Of a stretch of 5,147 nucleotides of DNA, positions 1-5,147 are shown in pieces (positions within the stretch are counted from its first letter, which is position 1; every line of letters begins with the position of its first letter). A program made the translations under genes and the position numbers. Below the pieces are notes generated by a model. It worked only from the letters and a program-made list of their open reading frames with translations, did no database searches and was not told where the DNA came from. The stretch covers positions 1-5,147 of the forward strand of contig JAKVCH010000264.1 of NCBI GenBank assembly GCA_022447485.1. The letters are read 5' to 3'. The stretch comes from Polyangiaceae bacterium. Lineage in GTDB: Bacteria; Myxococcota_A; Polyangia; Polyangiales; Polyangiaceae.

Positions 1-1562
1 CACTCTTTGCGACCAACTTTGTCGAAAGCGTTCTGAATCAACTCTGGGCGGATGCCGCTCATTATGCCGCAACGCTTTTCCTGCCCTTCTGCTTAGCGCT
101 CCTCCTACTGCTCTTCGCTCGCCAGGTATTACTTCCGACCCGTAGGGTGGGGCGCTGGACTGGCTGGGCTTTACCTCCGATTCTTCTAGGTGCTCTATTT
201 TTACCGACCCAGCATCGTCATCAGCAGGCTTCTACACCTGATACTCTCTACCTCCACGCGATGGGAGGTATGTTGCGGACTCAGCTGGGCTTGAGCAAGG
301 AGAGCCACCAACTCCGACCCCGCTTGCGTGATTCTCTGCCGGTTGCTTCGACCAGCGCCCAACTTCCCGCCGGCGTGGCACGGCGGAATGTGGTTTTCGT
401 GATTCTGGAGAGCGTACGCAAAGATGCAACGTGTAATGAATATGCCCCTTCTTGTCGCAAGACTGAAGCGACGAATCAGCTCTTTCCAGACCGCTATCCT
501 TTGAATCAGCTCCGCGCCCTCGACTCATCGACGGCGATTTCTTTGGCTGTTCTCTGGTCGGGAGTCGGGCCCCACGAAGACCGTGATACCCTTCATGAAT
601 GGCCCCTTGTTTTCGACTACGCCAAAGCTGCTGGTTATCAAACGTCCTATTGGACGAGCCAAAATATGATGTTCGGGAATGTCCGGCTGTGGGTGAAAAA
701 CTTGGGGGTCGATAGTTTTTTCTCTGCGACGGATGTCGAGCCAGACGCTGATATCGATCTAGGAGCGCATGAGGGCGCTTTTGCTCGACGAGCTTTAAAA
801 GCAATCCCCGAATTGAAGGAGCCCTTCTTTTTAACCATTCAGCTTTCAAATGGGCATTATCCTTATCTCGTTGACCCGTCGGGCCCTCAGCCCTTCCAGC
901 CATCGGAGATGAGTAAAGCTCCAGAGGATAACGATAAGTTCTTCAACTACTATCAAAACGCAGTCTACCAAGAAGATCAGCACTTAGCCCAAGTGCTTTC
1001 TGCGATTCAGCAATCTGATTTTGGTGAGCGAACCGTGATTGTCTATACCAGTGACCACGGTGAGGCTTTTCGAGAGCATGGGCAAATGGGCCACACGTTT
1101 AGCGTTTTCGATGAAGAAGTACTGGTGCCCGCATGGATTGACGCACCTTCCGGCACGTTGAGCGCTGAGGAAGTCGCAGCCCTGGAAAGTAAGAAGGAAG
1201 CATTTACTTTCCATCCGGACCTCACGGTGACCCTCCTCGATCTCTTGGGTGTCTGGGATCAAGCATCTCTCAACCCCTATCGTTCCAAGATTTTGGGTCA
1301 GAGTCTTTTAAGGCCTGAGCCTAATCGACGCGCCCTGCCGATGACGAATTGTGCGGGGGTTTGGAGCTGCGCCTTTGAGAACTGGGGCTTTATGCAGGGC
1401 TCCATGAAACTTGAGGCTCGGGCTTGGGATTCAGAGTATCAATGTTTCGATGTACTGAAGGACCCCAAAGAAGAACATAATCTGGGAGCTGAGAGCTGTG
1501 GAGGGCTCTTTGCCCAGGCTGAAGAGCTTTTTCTAAGGTTGCCAGGTACGAAAGAGGACTAA
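1..1562 (+). CDS. Membrane-anchored sulfatase / phosphoethanolamine-transferase-like enzyme (5' end outside window)
   Basis: The frame is open from the left edge (first full codon at 3) to TAA at 1560-1562, giving 519 visible residues. A GTG at 147 lies between two membrane helices, so it is unlikely to be the real start. Hydrophobic helices are encoded at about 66-119 and 156-205. A polar linker follows, then an alkaline-phosphatase-superfamily domain from about 385. Counting from codon 3, the residues matching the metal and catalytic set of EptA/MCR-type transferases are E136 (in VILES), T177 (in SSTAIS, the predicted nucleophile, aligned with the TATAYS motif of MCR-1), H285 (in SNGHYP), D351-H352 (in TSDHGE) and H364, 12 residues after H352 as in EptA. 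The tail FDVLKDPKEEHNL resembles the C-terminal motif of sulfatases. Cysteines in the domain could form disulfides, which suits a periplasmic location. Thr rather than Cys at the nucleophile argues for phospho-group transfer over sulfate ester hydrolysis. The acceptor (lipid A, glycan or other envelope polymer) is unknown. Superfamily confidence is high and exact function low. Confidence 0.88.
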   Translation, partial: LFATNFVESVLNQLWADAAHYAATLFLPFCLALLLLLFARQVLLPTRRVGRWTGWALPPILLGALFLPTQHRHQQASTPDTLYLHAMGGMLRTQLGLSKESHQLRPRLRDSLPVASTSAQLPAGVARRNVVFVILESVRKDATCNEYAPSCRKTEATNQLFPDRYPLNQLRALDSSTAISLAVLWSGVGPHEDRDTLHEWPLVFDYAKAAGYQTSYWTSQNMMFGNVRLWVKNLGVDSFFSATDVEPDADIDLGAHEGAFARRALKAIPELKEPFFLTIQLSNGHYPYLVDPSGPQPFQPSEMSKAPEDNDKFFNYYQNAVYQEDQHLAQVLSAIQQSDFGERTVIVYTSDHGEAFREHGQMGHTFSVFDEEVLVPAWIDAPSGTLSAEEVAALESKKEAFTFHPDLTVTLLDLLGVWDQASLNPYRSKILGQSLLRPEPNRRALPMTNCAGVWSCAFENWGFMQGSMKLEARAWDSEYQCFDVLKDPKEEHNLGAESCGGLFAQAEELFLRLPGTKED

Positions 1563-2551
1563 CTGAGCGCCAACATGCGCTCCATGGGCAGTTCCGCTGC
1601 TCGGCGATCGCTCTCATTCATTTTTAGTTCGGGCTGGAGGTCACGCAGGGCTAAGTAGACCTTTTCTGGTGTATTCAGTCGCATGTAAGGACATTCATTG
1701 CAGCTACAGCTTTCTTCCTCTGGCGGTGCCGGGATGAGCTCTTTTTCAGGCGCTGCTTTTTTCATTTGGTGCAAGATCCCGCTCTCTGTGGCCACGATGA
1801 AAGCTGGGGCTGAATCGTTTTGAACGAACTTCAGCAGGGCTGCTGTACTCCCGATGAATTCGGATTCATCCAAGATATGCGGCTCACACTCCGGATGTGC
1901 AATAATCTTTGCCTCCGGGTTTTTGCGCTTCAAGGCAAGGAGGCGTTTGAGGCTAAAGGTCTCATGAACCATGCAGCTCCCGGGCCAGAGAATCATCTCG
2001 CGCCCAGTTTTTTTCATCAGGTAATTTCCAAGATTGCGATCGGGTCCAAAGAGCAGAGTCTTGTCTTTCGGAACGGAAAGAACCATCTTTTCGGCATTCG
2101 AGCTTGTGCAGATCAAATCACTCTCTGCCTTCACTGCCGCGCTGCAATTAATATAACTGATGGCAAAGGCGTTGTCGTATTGTGCTTTCCACGCTCGGAA
2201 TTTATCGGCAGGGCAGCCGTCAGCGAGCGAGCAGCCCGCAGCCATATCCGGTACGAGAACCGTACGTGTGGGATTCAATATCTTTGCCACTTCAGCCATG
2301 AAGTGGACGCCGGCAAAGAGAATGACGTCAGCTGAAGAAGCTTTTGCCTCTCGAGCGAGCTGTAAGGAATCGCCGATAAAGTCTGCCAAGTCTTGAATTT
2401 CACTCTCTTGATAATAGTGAGCCAAGATGACGGCGTTGCGCTCTTTCTTGAGCCGAAGAATCTCGGCATCGAGGTCAAGTCCTGCGAGCTCTGCTCGCTG
2501 GGCTGCGGTCAATTCTGTGGGAGACGGCGTTGGTAAATGGGGTAAATTCAT
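1559..2551 (-). CDS. nadA: Quinolinate synthase NadA
   Basis: NadA is a cytosolic [4Fe-4S] enzyme that condenses iminoaspartate with dihydroxyacetone phosphate to make quinolinate, the precursor of NAD. From the ATG at 2551 the protein is 330 residues, close to the roughly 350 of E. coli NadA. Visible family motifs are ERNAVILAHYYQ (H45), the three expected cluster cysteines C107 (in AAGCSLADGC), C193 (in WPGSCMVHE) and C287 (in CNECPYM), and HPEC at 219-222 followed by GST. The last cysteine sits in a CxCxxC arrangement. The reading frame continues upstream to ATG at 2644 and TTG at 2647, adding about 32 residues. I prefer 2551 because the N-terminus then matches the length of E. coli NadA before the HYY motif, and because 2552-2651 is only about 39% GC. 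Neither start has a clear Shine-Dalgarno sequence. nadB and nadC are not adjacent. The stop overlaps the convergent upstream gene by 4 nt. The identification is very secure and the start is uncertain. Confidence 0.96.
   Translation of the reverse strand: MNLPHLPTPSPTELTAAQRAELAGLDLDAEILRLKKERNAVILAHYYQESEIQDLADFIGDSLQLAREAKASSADVILFAGVHFMAEVAKILNPTRTVLVPDMAAGCSLADGCPADKFRAWKAQYDNAFAISYINCSAAVKAESDLICTSSNAEKMVLSVPKDKTLLFGPDRNLGNYLMKKTGREMILWPGSCMVHETFSLKRLLALKRKNPEAKIIAHPECEPHILDESEFIGSTAALLKFVQNDSAPAFIVATESGILHQMKKAAPEKELIPAPPEEESCSCNECPYMRLNTPEKVYLALRDLQPELKMNESDRRAAELPMERMLALS
1565..1582. terminator. Short perfect hairpin at the convergent junction, possible weak bidirectional terminator
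   Basis: GAGCGC (1565-1570) and GCGCTC (1577-1582) form a perfect 6-bp GC-rich stem with a 6-nt loop. It begins 2 nt after the stop codon of the sulfatase-like gene and lies within the last codons of nadA. No T-run follows on either strand, so it is not a canonical intrinsic terminator. The sequence also encodes the NadA C-terminus (ERMLAL), so chance is possible. Confidence 0.25.
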
Positions 2552-2599
2552 CGGTGAAAGTTCTAATTCAGCTTGGCTTTTGCCTGGCTTATCGGTGAA
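2550..2599. repeat. 9-bp direct repeat ATCGGTGAA, two copies 41 bp apart
   Basis: ATCGGTGAA is at 2550-2558 and at 2591-2599, again offset by exactly 41 bp. The left copy overlaps the preferred nadA start codon (complement of ATG at 2549-2551). The sequence between the copies is not well conserved, so this is not a clean tandem duplication. The shared 41-bp spacing with the AAGAATTAGGG pair is the reason for listing it. Confidence 0.4.
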
Positions 2600-2604
2600 G
2601 TCAA

Positions 2605-2656
2605 AAGAATTAGGGAAAATTTCGCCAGATTTTTCGAAGTTCATCAAGAATTAGGG
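2605..2656. repeat. 11-bp direct repeat AAGAATTAGGG, two copies 41 bp apart
   Basis: The sequence AAGAATTAGGG occurs at 2605-2615 and again at 2646-2656, exactly 41 bp start to start. In both copies ATTT follows 3 nt after the repeat. An offset of 41 bp is about four helical turns, so both copies would face the same side of the DNA. This could be a pair of operator half-sites for nadA or the CDF gene, or the trace of a short duplication. No known regulator motif is recognised. Confidence 0.45.
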
Positions 2657-2690
2657 GCGATTTACCTCATTCACCCAGCTCAGCCCTTTT

Positions 2691-2696
2691 GAGGTG
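2691..2696 (+). promoter_or_regulatory. Shine-Dalgarno site for the CDF gene
   Basis: GAGGTG at 2691-2696 places its GAGG core 9 nt before the ATG at 2704. It is the best ribosome binding site in the window and decides the start in favour of 2704 over an in-frame TTG at 2689, which overlaps this site, and over the ATG at 2758, which has only a weak GAGA-like match upstream. Confidence 0.6.
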
Positions 2697-2703
2697 CTCG
2701 GAA

Positions 2704-3645
2704 ATGTCCGTTTCAAGAAGAGAGGGCGGGGACTTCTTTCACTCCCTGAGAACTTTTATGAACTCCGAATATTCCTCGACTGAGCAGGCGCAGAGACCGG
2801 GTCTCGACCAGGCAGTGGTTCTATCGCGACTGAGTGCTGCGGTTAGTCTTGCAATTTGTGTTTTATTAGGAGCTGCCCATTTTTTGTGGGCGAGTGAGTT
2901 GGCCTTTGCCCAGGCAGTGGATAGTGCAGTGGATGCTCTAGCCGGGTTGGTTCTCTACTGGTCCGTCATGGTAAGTGCACAACCCAGGAGTCGTGACTTT
3001 CCCCTAGGCAAGTCGCGCGTTGAGCCATTGGGAGCCCTCTTCATTGCGGTGATGGCCGTGCTGCTGGGGGTGGAGGTGGTCACATCCAGTATTCGCGCCC
3101 TCACCCTACCTGCCGTGATGGTCTTCGAGCCGGTATTGCTCTTTCTATTTCTAGCCAAGCTAAGTTTTCGAGGTTGGATCTGGTCTCAGGCTCGACGAGG
3201 TGATTCACCGGCTTTGCGCGCCTTGACGGTGGATGCTCGCAACGACTTTTACTTCGGCCTGGTGGGCGTCGTTGGTTTAGGAGGCATCTACTTAGGGTAT
3301 CACTCTCTTGATGCGTGGTTAGCCCTACCCCTTGGCTTGTGGGTGATCTGGTCCGGCGTGGAGCTGGTCAAGGATAATTTTTCTTTGCTTGTGGGTCGCG
3401 CTCCTCCTGACGACGTTTGCGAAAATTTTCAAGAGGCCGCTCTTCGAGTTGAAGGTGTCTTAGACGTCAGTCGTTTGGTCGCTCAATACTTAGGTCCCGA
3501 AATTGATGTACAGGTGAGTATCACGGTCGACGGCCAGCTAGATTTGCAATCAGCTCATGATATCGGTGAGCTTGTTCAAGGAGAGCTATTGGCTCTTCCC
3601 CAAGTAGGCCATGTGAGCGTTCATATCGATCCGGCGGAATCATGA
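2704..3645 (+). CDS. Cation diffusion facilitator (CDF) family divalent metal transporter
   Basis: CDF proteins are inner-membrane antiporters, usually dimeric, that export Zn, Fe, Mn or related divalent cations in exchange for protons. The 313-residue product, from an ATG with a good ribosome site, has a polar N-tail of about 35 residues, six predicted membrane helices (about 36-225) and a cytosolic C-terminal domain. The helix 2 metal motif is AVDSAVDALAG (D73, D77), followed by FPLGKSRVEPLGA (99-111) in the usual F-P-x-G-x-x-R-x-E position. The helix 5 motif is DARNDF (D177, D181), DxxxD where zinc-type members such as YiiP have HxxxD. D203 starts helix 6. The C-terminal domain has VEGVLDV (249-255), an AHDI element (H285) and VHIDP (H307, D309), the last matching the YiiP HxD pair. 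The helix 5 Asp hints at Mn or Fe rather than Zn transport, but this is inference. The 3' end overlaps the convergent hydrolase gene by 25 nt. Confidence 0.93.
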   Translation: MSVSRREGGDFFHSLRTFMNSEYSSTEQAQRPGLDQAVVLSRLSAAVSLAICVLLGAAHFLWASELAFAQAVDSAVDALAGLVLYWSVMVSAQPRSRDFPLGKSRVEPLGALFIAVMAVLLGVEVVTSSIRALTLPAVMVFEPVLLFLFLAKLSFRGWIWSQARRGDSPALRALTVDARNDFYFGLVGVVGLGGIYLGYHSLDAWLALPLGLWVIWSGVELVKDNFSLLVGRAPPDDVCENFQEAALRVEGVLDVSRLVAQYLGPEIDVQVSITVDGQLDLQSAHDIGELVQGELLALPQVGHVSVHIDPAES

Positions 3646-4601
3646 AGGAAGGCCAGGCTCAGTTTGAGAGCTTCTTCGCGTACTTTTTGCTCTGAAAGAA
3701 ATACGTCGTGCAGAGCGCCGTCGAGGCTTTCTACTTGAACGAGAGGCCCCAGCTTCGGCGCAATGCGGCGCATATCATCGCTGCTGAGGATCGTGTCTGC
3801 ATGAAAGTCCCGGTTGCGAATCACTTTTCCTGGCGCATGCCAACTTTGGGAACAAAGCAGCAGGACCTTCTGTTCGACTGGGGGGCAATTCCCCCAGTGA
3901 GCTGTCGCCTGATTCACCATGGAGAGCCAGCCGAGATAAACAGGAAATCCTGCGATAGGTTTCCAATCAAGATTGTACTCCCATTCTCCTTGGACTGAGT
4001 GATGGAGCGTCGAACCATAGATATGGTTGAGCCCAATAGGGGCGGTGAGGCGTGGGAGAATCTGGCCAGCAGGGGAGAGTAATTTTAGAAGCAACTTTTG
4101 AAAGCGTGTGGCACGCAGTGCGAGTAAAGGGCTATTCAAGAGCAGTTTTCCGTAAGTGTGGCGTTGAGCGCCAAAGAGGGAGTAGTGAGTAGCAATCAGT
4201 CCGCCAGTGGAGTGAGCCATGAGCCCAGCCACGGAATGTCTCTCGGTGATTTCGCCCAAGGCCCAATCAATTTCTGGAAAGTACTCTCGAACGTTTCGAG
4301 CAAAGTAGGGCAAGTTTTCCTTCTTTAAGGAGCGGCCGGCTCTTCTTAGATCAAGGGCGTAGAACGCAAAGCCTGAATTCTCGAGGGCCGCCGCGAGCCA
4401 GTCCTGGAAGTAGTAGTCGATGAAGCCGTGTATCCAAAGCAGGGCAGGGCGTCTCTCGTAGGCTGCACGCGCCTCACTGCCTTTCGCTCCTCGATATTCG
4501 GTTCGGCGAACGAGGGTCGCCTCAAGGGGCCCGTCTTGTTCTTCCGGCAAGCTCAGCTTGAGTTGCTCGTGACCGGATAAGCTGTCGGGGGTGAAGTCCA
4601 T
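3621..4601 (-). CDS. Alpha/beta hydrolase, lysophospholipase / serine aminopeptidase S33-like
   Basis: The product is a soluble-looking serine hydrolase of 326 residues from the ATG at 4601, with no signal peptide or membrane helix. Fold landmarks are the oxyanion-hole strand LLWIHGF (H58-G59), the YALDLRRAGRS segment typical of Hydrolase_4 proteins, the nucleophile elbow AHSTGG (S131), a likely acid D268 in HADTILSSDD, and the catalytic H298 in DGALHDVFLS. The complete Ser-Asp-His triad and a length near 300 support an active enzyme acting on an ester or amide, such as a lysophospholipid or monoacylglycerol. The substrate cannot be read from sequence, and the neighbours (metal transport, dTMP synthesis) give no clue. 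An in-frame TTG at 4616 would add five residues. ATG is preferred, but neither start shows a Shine-Dalgarno sequence, and a candidate promoter ends right at the ATG. The 3' end overlaps the CDF gene by 25 nt. Confidence 0.9.
   Translation of the reverse strand: MDFTPDSLSGHEQLKLSLPEEQDGPLEATLVRRTEYRGAKGSEARAAYERRPALLWIHGFIDYYFQDWLAAALENSGFAFYALDLRRAGRSLKKENLPYFARNVREYFPEIDWALGEITERHSVAGLMAHSTGGLIATHYSLFGAQRHTYGKLLLNSPLLALRATRFQKLLLKLLSPAGQILPRLTAPIGLNHIYGSTLHHSVQGEWEYNLDWKPIAGFPVYLGWLSMVNQATAHWGNCPPVEQKVLLLCSQSWHAPGKVIRNRDFHADTILSSDDMRRIAPKLGPLVQVESLDGALHDVFLSEQKVREEALKLSLAFLHDSAGSI
3877..3898. repeat. Perfect 8-bp inverted repeat inside the hydrolase gene
   Basis: ACTGGGGG (3877-3884) and CCCCCAGT (3891-3898) pair perfectly around a 6-nt loop, GCAATT. 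It is among the strongest potential hairpins I saw in the window. On the coding strand it covers the codons for HWGNCPPV in the middle of the hydrolase. No T-run follows on either strand, so it does not look like an intrinsic terminator. It may be a by-product of Gly and Pro codons lying close together. Confidence 0.5.
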
Positions 4602-4607
4602 GGTTCT

Positions 4608-4635
4608 ATTGTTCAAGAATGGGTCGGGGCGTCAA
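4608..4635 (-). promoter_or_regulatory. Candidate promoter for the hydrolase gene
   Basis: On the minus strand, TTGACG (4635-4630, five of six matches to the -35 consensus) is followed after 16 nt by AACAAT (4613-4608, four of six to the -10 consensus). The predicted transcription start falls at or next to the ATG at 4601, six nt beyond the -10 box, which would give a leaderless mRNA. This agrees with the absence of a Shine-Dalgarno sequence. Matches this good arise by chance fairly often. Confidence 0.3.
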
Positions 4636-4681
4636 TCAAGGGTTCTTTTCGTCGCTCGCTCATCCCGCGAGGGGCGCTTCC

Positions 4682-4709
4682 TTGTCAGCCATCGTTTCAC
4701 GGCTAAAAC
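4682..4709 (+). promoter_or_regulatory. Candidate promoter for thyA
   Basis: TTGTCA (4682-4687, five of six to the -35 consensus) is followed after 16 nt by TAAAAC (4704-4709, four of six to the -10 consensus). The transcript would start near 4716 and leave a leader of about 30 nt before the thyA ATG. It lies in the 146-nt non-coding gap (4602-4747) between the divergent hydrolase and thyA genes, where a thyA promoter is expected. Confidence 0.3.
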
Positions 4710-4735
4710 CATCGAAGAAAGAGGTTTTCTCGTCT

Positions 4736-4740
4736 AAGAG
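4736..4740 (+). promoter_or_regulatory. Weak Shine-Dalgarno site for thyA
   Basis: AAGAG at 4736-4740 ends 7 nt before the ATG at 4748, a normal spacing but only a partial match to AAGGAG. The codon just before the ATG (4745-4747) is an in-frame TAA, so the start cannot lie further upstream. Confidence 0.4.
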
Positions 4741-4747
4741 TAAGTAA

Positions 4748-5147
4748 ATGCGTCAATATCTTGAGCTACTGCAGACAATCATCGACGAAGGCAACGATCG
4801 CAGCGATCGTACGGGCGTGGGGACGCGCAGTCGTTTCGGCCATCAAATGCGTTTCGATCTGAGTCAGGGTTTTCCCTGCCTGACAACGAAGAAGTTGCAC
4901 CTGCGCTCCATCATTGTTGAGTTGCTTTGGTTTTTGCGGGGCGACACGAATCTCGCTTATTTGCACGAACATCAGGTCTCGATTTGGGACTCCTGGGCTG
5001 ATGAGAAGGGAGACCTCGGGCCTGTCTATGGGCATCAGTGGCGTAGCTGGCCGACTCCCGACGGCGGCAAGGTGGATCAAATTTCGGATTTGGTCGCTCA
5101 GCTCAAGTCAAATCCCAATTCCCGTCGTTTGATTGTCTGCGCCTGGA
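4748..5147 (+). CDS. thyA: Thymidylate synthase ThyA (3' end outside window)
   Basis: ThyA is a cytosolic homodimer that methylates dUMP to dTMP, using methylenetetrahydrofolate as carbon donor and reductant. The 133 visible residues align without gaps to E. coli ThyA by eye: MRQYLELLQ, DRTGVGT, FGHQMRFDL, CLTTKKLHLRSII, ELLWFLRGDTN, YLHEH, IWDSWAD, GDLGPVYGHQWR, WPTPDGG and NSRRLIVCAW. Numbering is identical, so the dUMP phosphate ligands R21, R126 and R127, the catalytic E58, and W80 and Y94 are all present. The catalytic Cys (146 in E. coli) lies just past the right edge, so about half the usual length of roughly 264 residues is seen. The start is fixed by a TAA immediately upstream of the ATG. 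This is the classical folate-dependent enzyme, not flavin-dependent ThyX. A dihydrofolate reductase gene often follows thyA but would be outside the window. The gene is divergent from the hydrolase, so it is probably the first gene of its transcript. Confidence 0.98.
   Translation, partial: MRQYLELLQTIIDEGNDRSDRTGVGTRSRFGHQMRFDLSQGFPCLTTKKLHLRSIIVELLWFLRGDTNLAYLHEHQVSIWDSWADEKGDLGPVYGHQWRSWPTPDGGKVDQISDLVAQLKSNPNSRRLIVCAW
4794..4810. repeat. 8-bp inverted repeat with a 1-nt centre near the start of thyA
   Basis: ACGATCGC (4794-4801) and GCGATCGT (4803-4810) are perfect reverse complements around one A. They sit in thyA codons 16-21, encoding N-D-R-S-D-R, where the repeated Asp-Arg pair uses GAT CGC and GAT CGT. 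R21 is a conserved dUMP ligand. The arrangement can be explained by coding, so a regulatory role is unproven. Confidence 0.4.

Larger units (their letters stand above)
2552..2703. promoter_or_regulatory. Divergent control region between nadA and the CDF transporter gene
   Basis: This 152-nt stretch separates the preferred nadA start (2551, leftward) from the CDF start (2704, rightward). Its first 100 nt are about 39% GC, lower than the flanking genes, which fits non-coding control DNA. If nadA instead starts at 2644, only 2645-2703 is intergenic. It carries the two direct-repeat pairs listed separately. I found no convincing -35/-10 pair with standard spacing in either direction. Confidence 0.5.

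Noticed and set aside
147..149. GTG as the start codon of the sulfatase-like gene
   Set aside because: The same frame is open upstream to the window edge and encodes another hydrophobic helix at about 66-119, so the gene almost certainly starts outside the window.
232..903. 223-codon open frame on the minus strand within the sulfatase-like gene
   Set aside because: The product is rich in Arg, Ser and Gly with no family motif, typical of an antisense shadow; the plus-strand frame carries the conserved catalytic motifs.
2064..2081. TCTTTC/GAAAGA 6-bp inverted repeat in nadA
   Set aside because: Short, AT-rich, inside conserved coding sequence and not near a gene boundary; expected by chance.
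2251..2265. GTACG/CGTAC inverted repeat in nadA
   Set aside because: Only 5 bp per arm, within coding sequence, with no link to a promoter or terminator.
1820..2335. 171-codon open frame on the plus strand within nadA
   Set aside because: It lies entirely antisense to the secure nadA gene, shows no recognisable domain, and is explained by the codon composition of nadA.
3654..3675. Possible terminator hairpin downstream of the CDF stop codon
   Set aside because: Only a 4-bp CTCA/TGAG stem can be formed there and no T-run follows.
4766..5080. 104-codon minus-strand frame within thyA
   Set aside because: Fully antisense to a strongly conserved thymidylate synthase, with no recognisable features.
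1..5147. Defence system, prophage, mobile element, CRISPR array or novel gene cassette
   Set aside because: No array-like repeats, integrase, transposase, terminal inverted repeats or tRNA-like sequence were seen; all five genes belong to well-known families and fill nearly the whole window.

Overview
The window holds five protein-coding genes on both strands and no mobile element, CRISPR array, tRNA or rRNA. Two genes are cut by the window edges. In order they are: the 3' part of a membrane-anchored sulfatase/phosphoethanolamine-transferase-like enzyme (+), quinolinate synthase nadA (-), a cation diffusion facilitator (CDF) metal exporter (+), an alpha/beta hydrolase of the lysophospholipase / serine aminopeptidase S33 type (-), and the first 133 codons of thymidylate synthase thyA (+). 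Each gene is on the opposite strand from the next, so no two genes here can share an operon. Two convergent pairs overlap tail to tail (4 nt and 25 nt), and two divergent pairs each share a short upstream region.

The sequence fits ordinary bacterial chromosome: housekeeping NAD and dTMP biosynthesis genes, tight packing, and GC content slightly above one half by eye. The enzyme at the left end has the catalytic residue pattern of envelope phospho-group transferases, which suits a Gram-negative or other diderm host. A Bdellovibrio-like or delta-proteobacterial host is possible, but the sequence does not settle it. Shine-Dalgarno signals are uneven: clear for the CDF gene, weak for thyA, and not visible for nadA or the hydrolase.

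Layout: 1-1562 is the sulfatase-like gene, whose frame stays open to the left edge. 1559-2551 is nadA. 2552-2703 is the AT-rich divergent region between nadA and the CDF gene, with two pairs of direct repeats that are both offset by exactly 41 bp. 2704-3645 is the CDF transporter, with DxxxD in both metal-site helices. 3621-4601 is the hydrolase, which contains a perfect 8-bp inverted repeat. 4602-4747 is the divergent region between the hydrolase and thyA, with weak candidate promoters in both directions. 4748-5147 is thyA.

The genes do not form an evident pathway. NadA makes quinolinate for NAD, ThyA makes dTMP, the CDF protein exports divalent metal, and the other two enzymes have substrates that cannot be read from sequence. 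I found no convincing new biological system. The points most worth checking are the 41-bp repeat spacing in the nadA/CDF control region, the metal selectivity of the CDF protein, and a possible leaderless transcript for the hydrolase.
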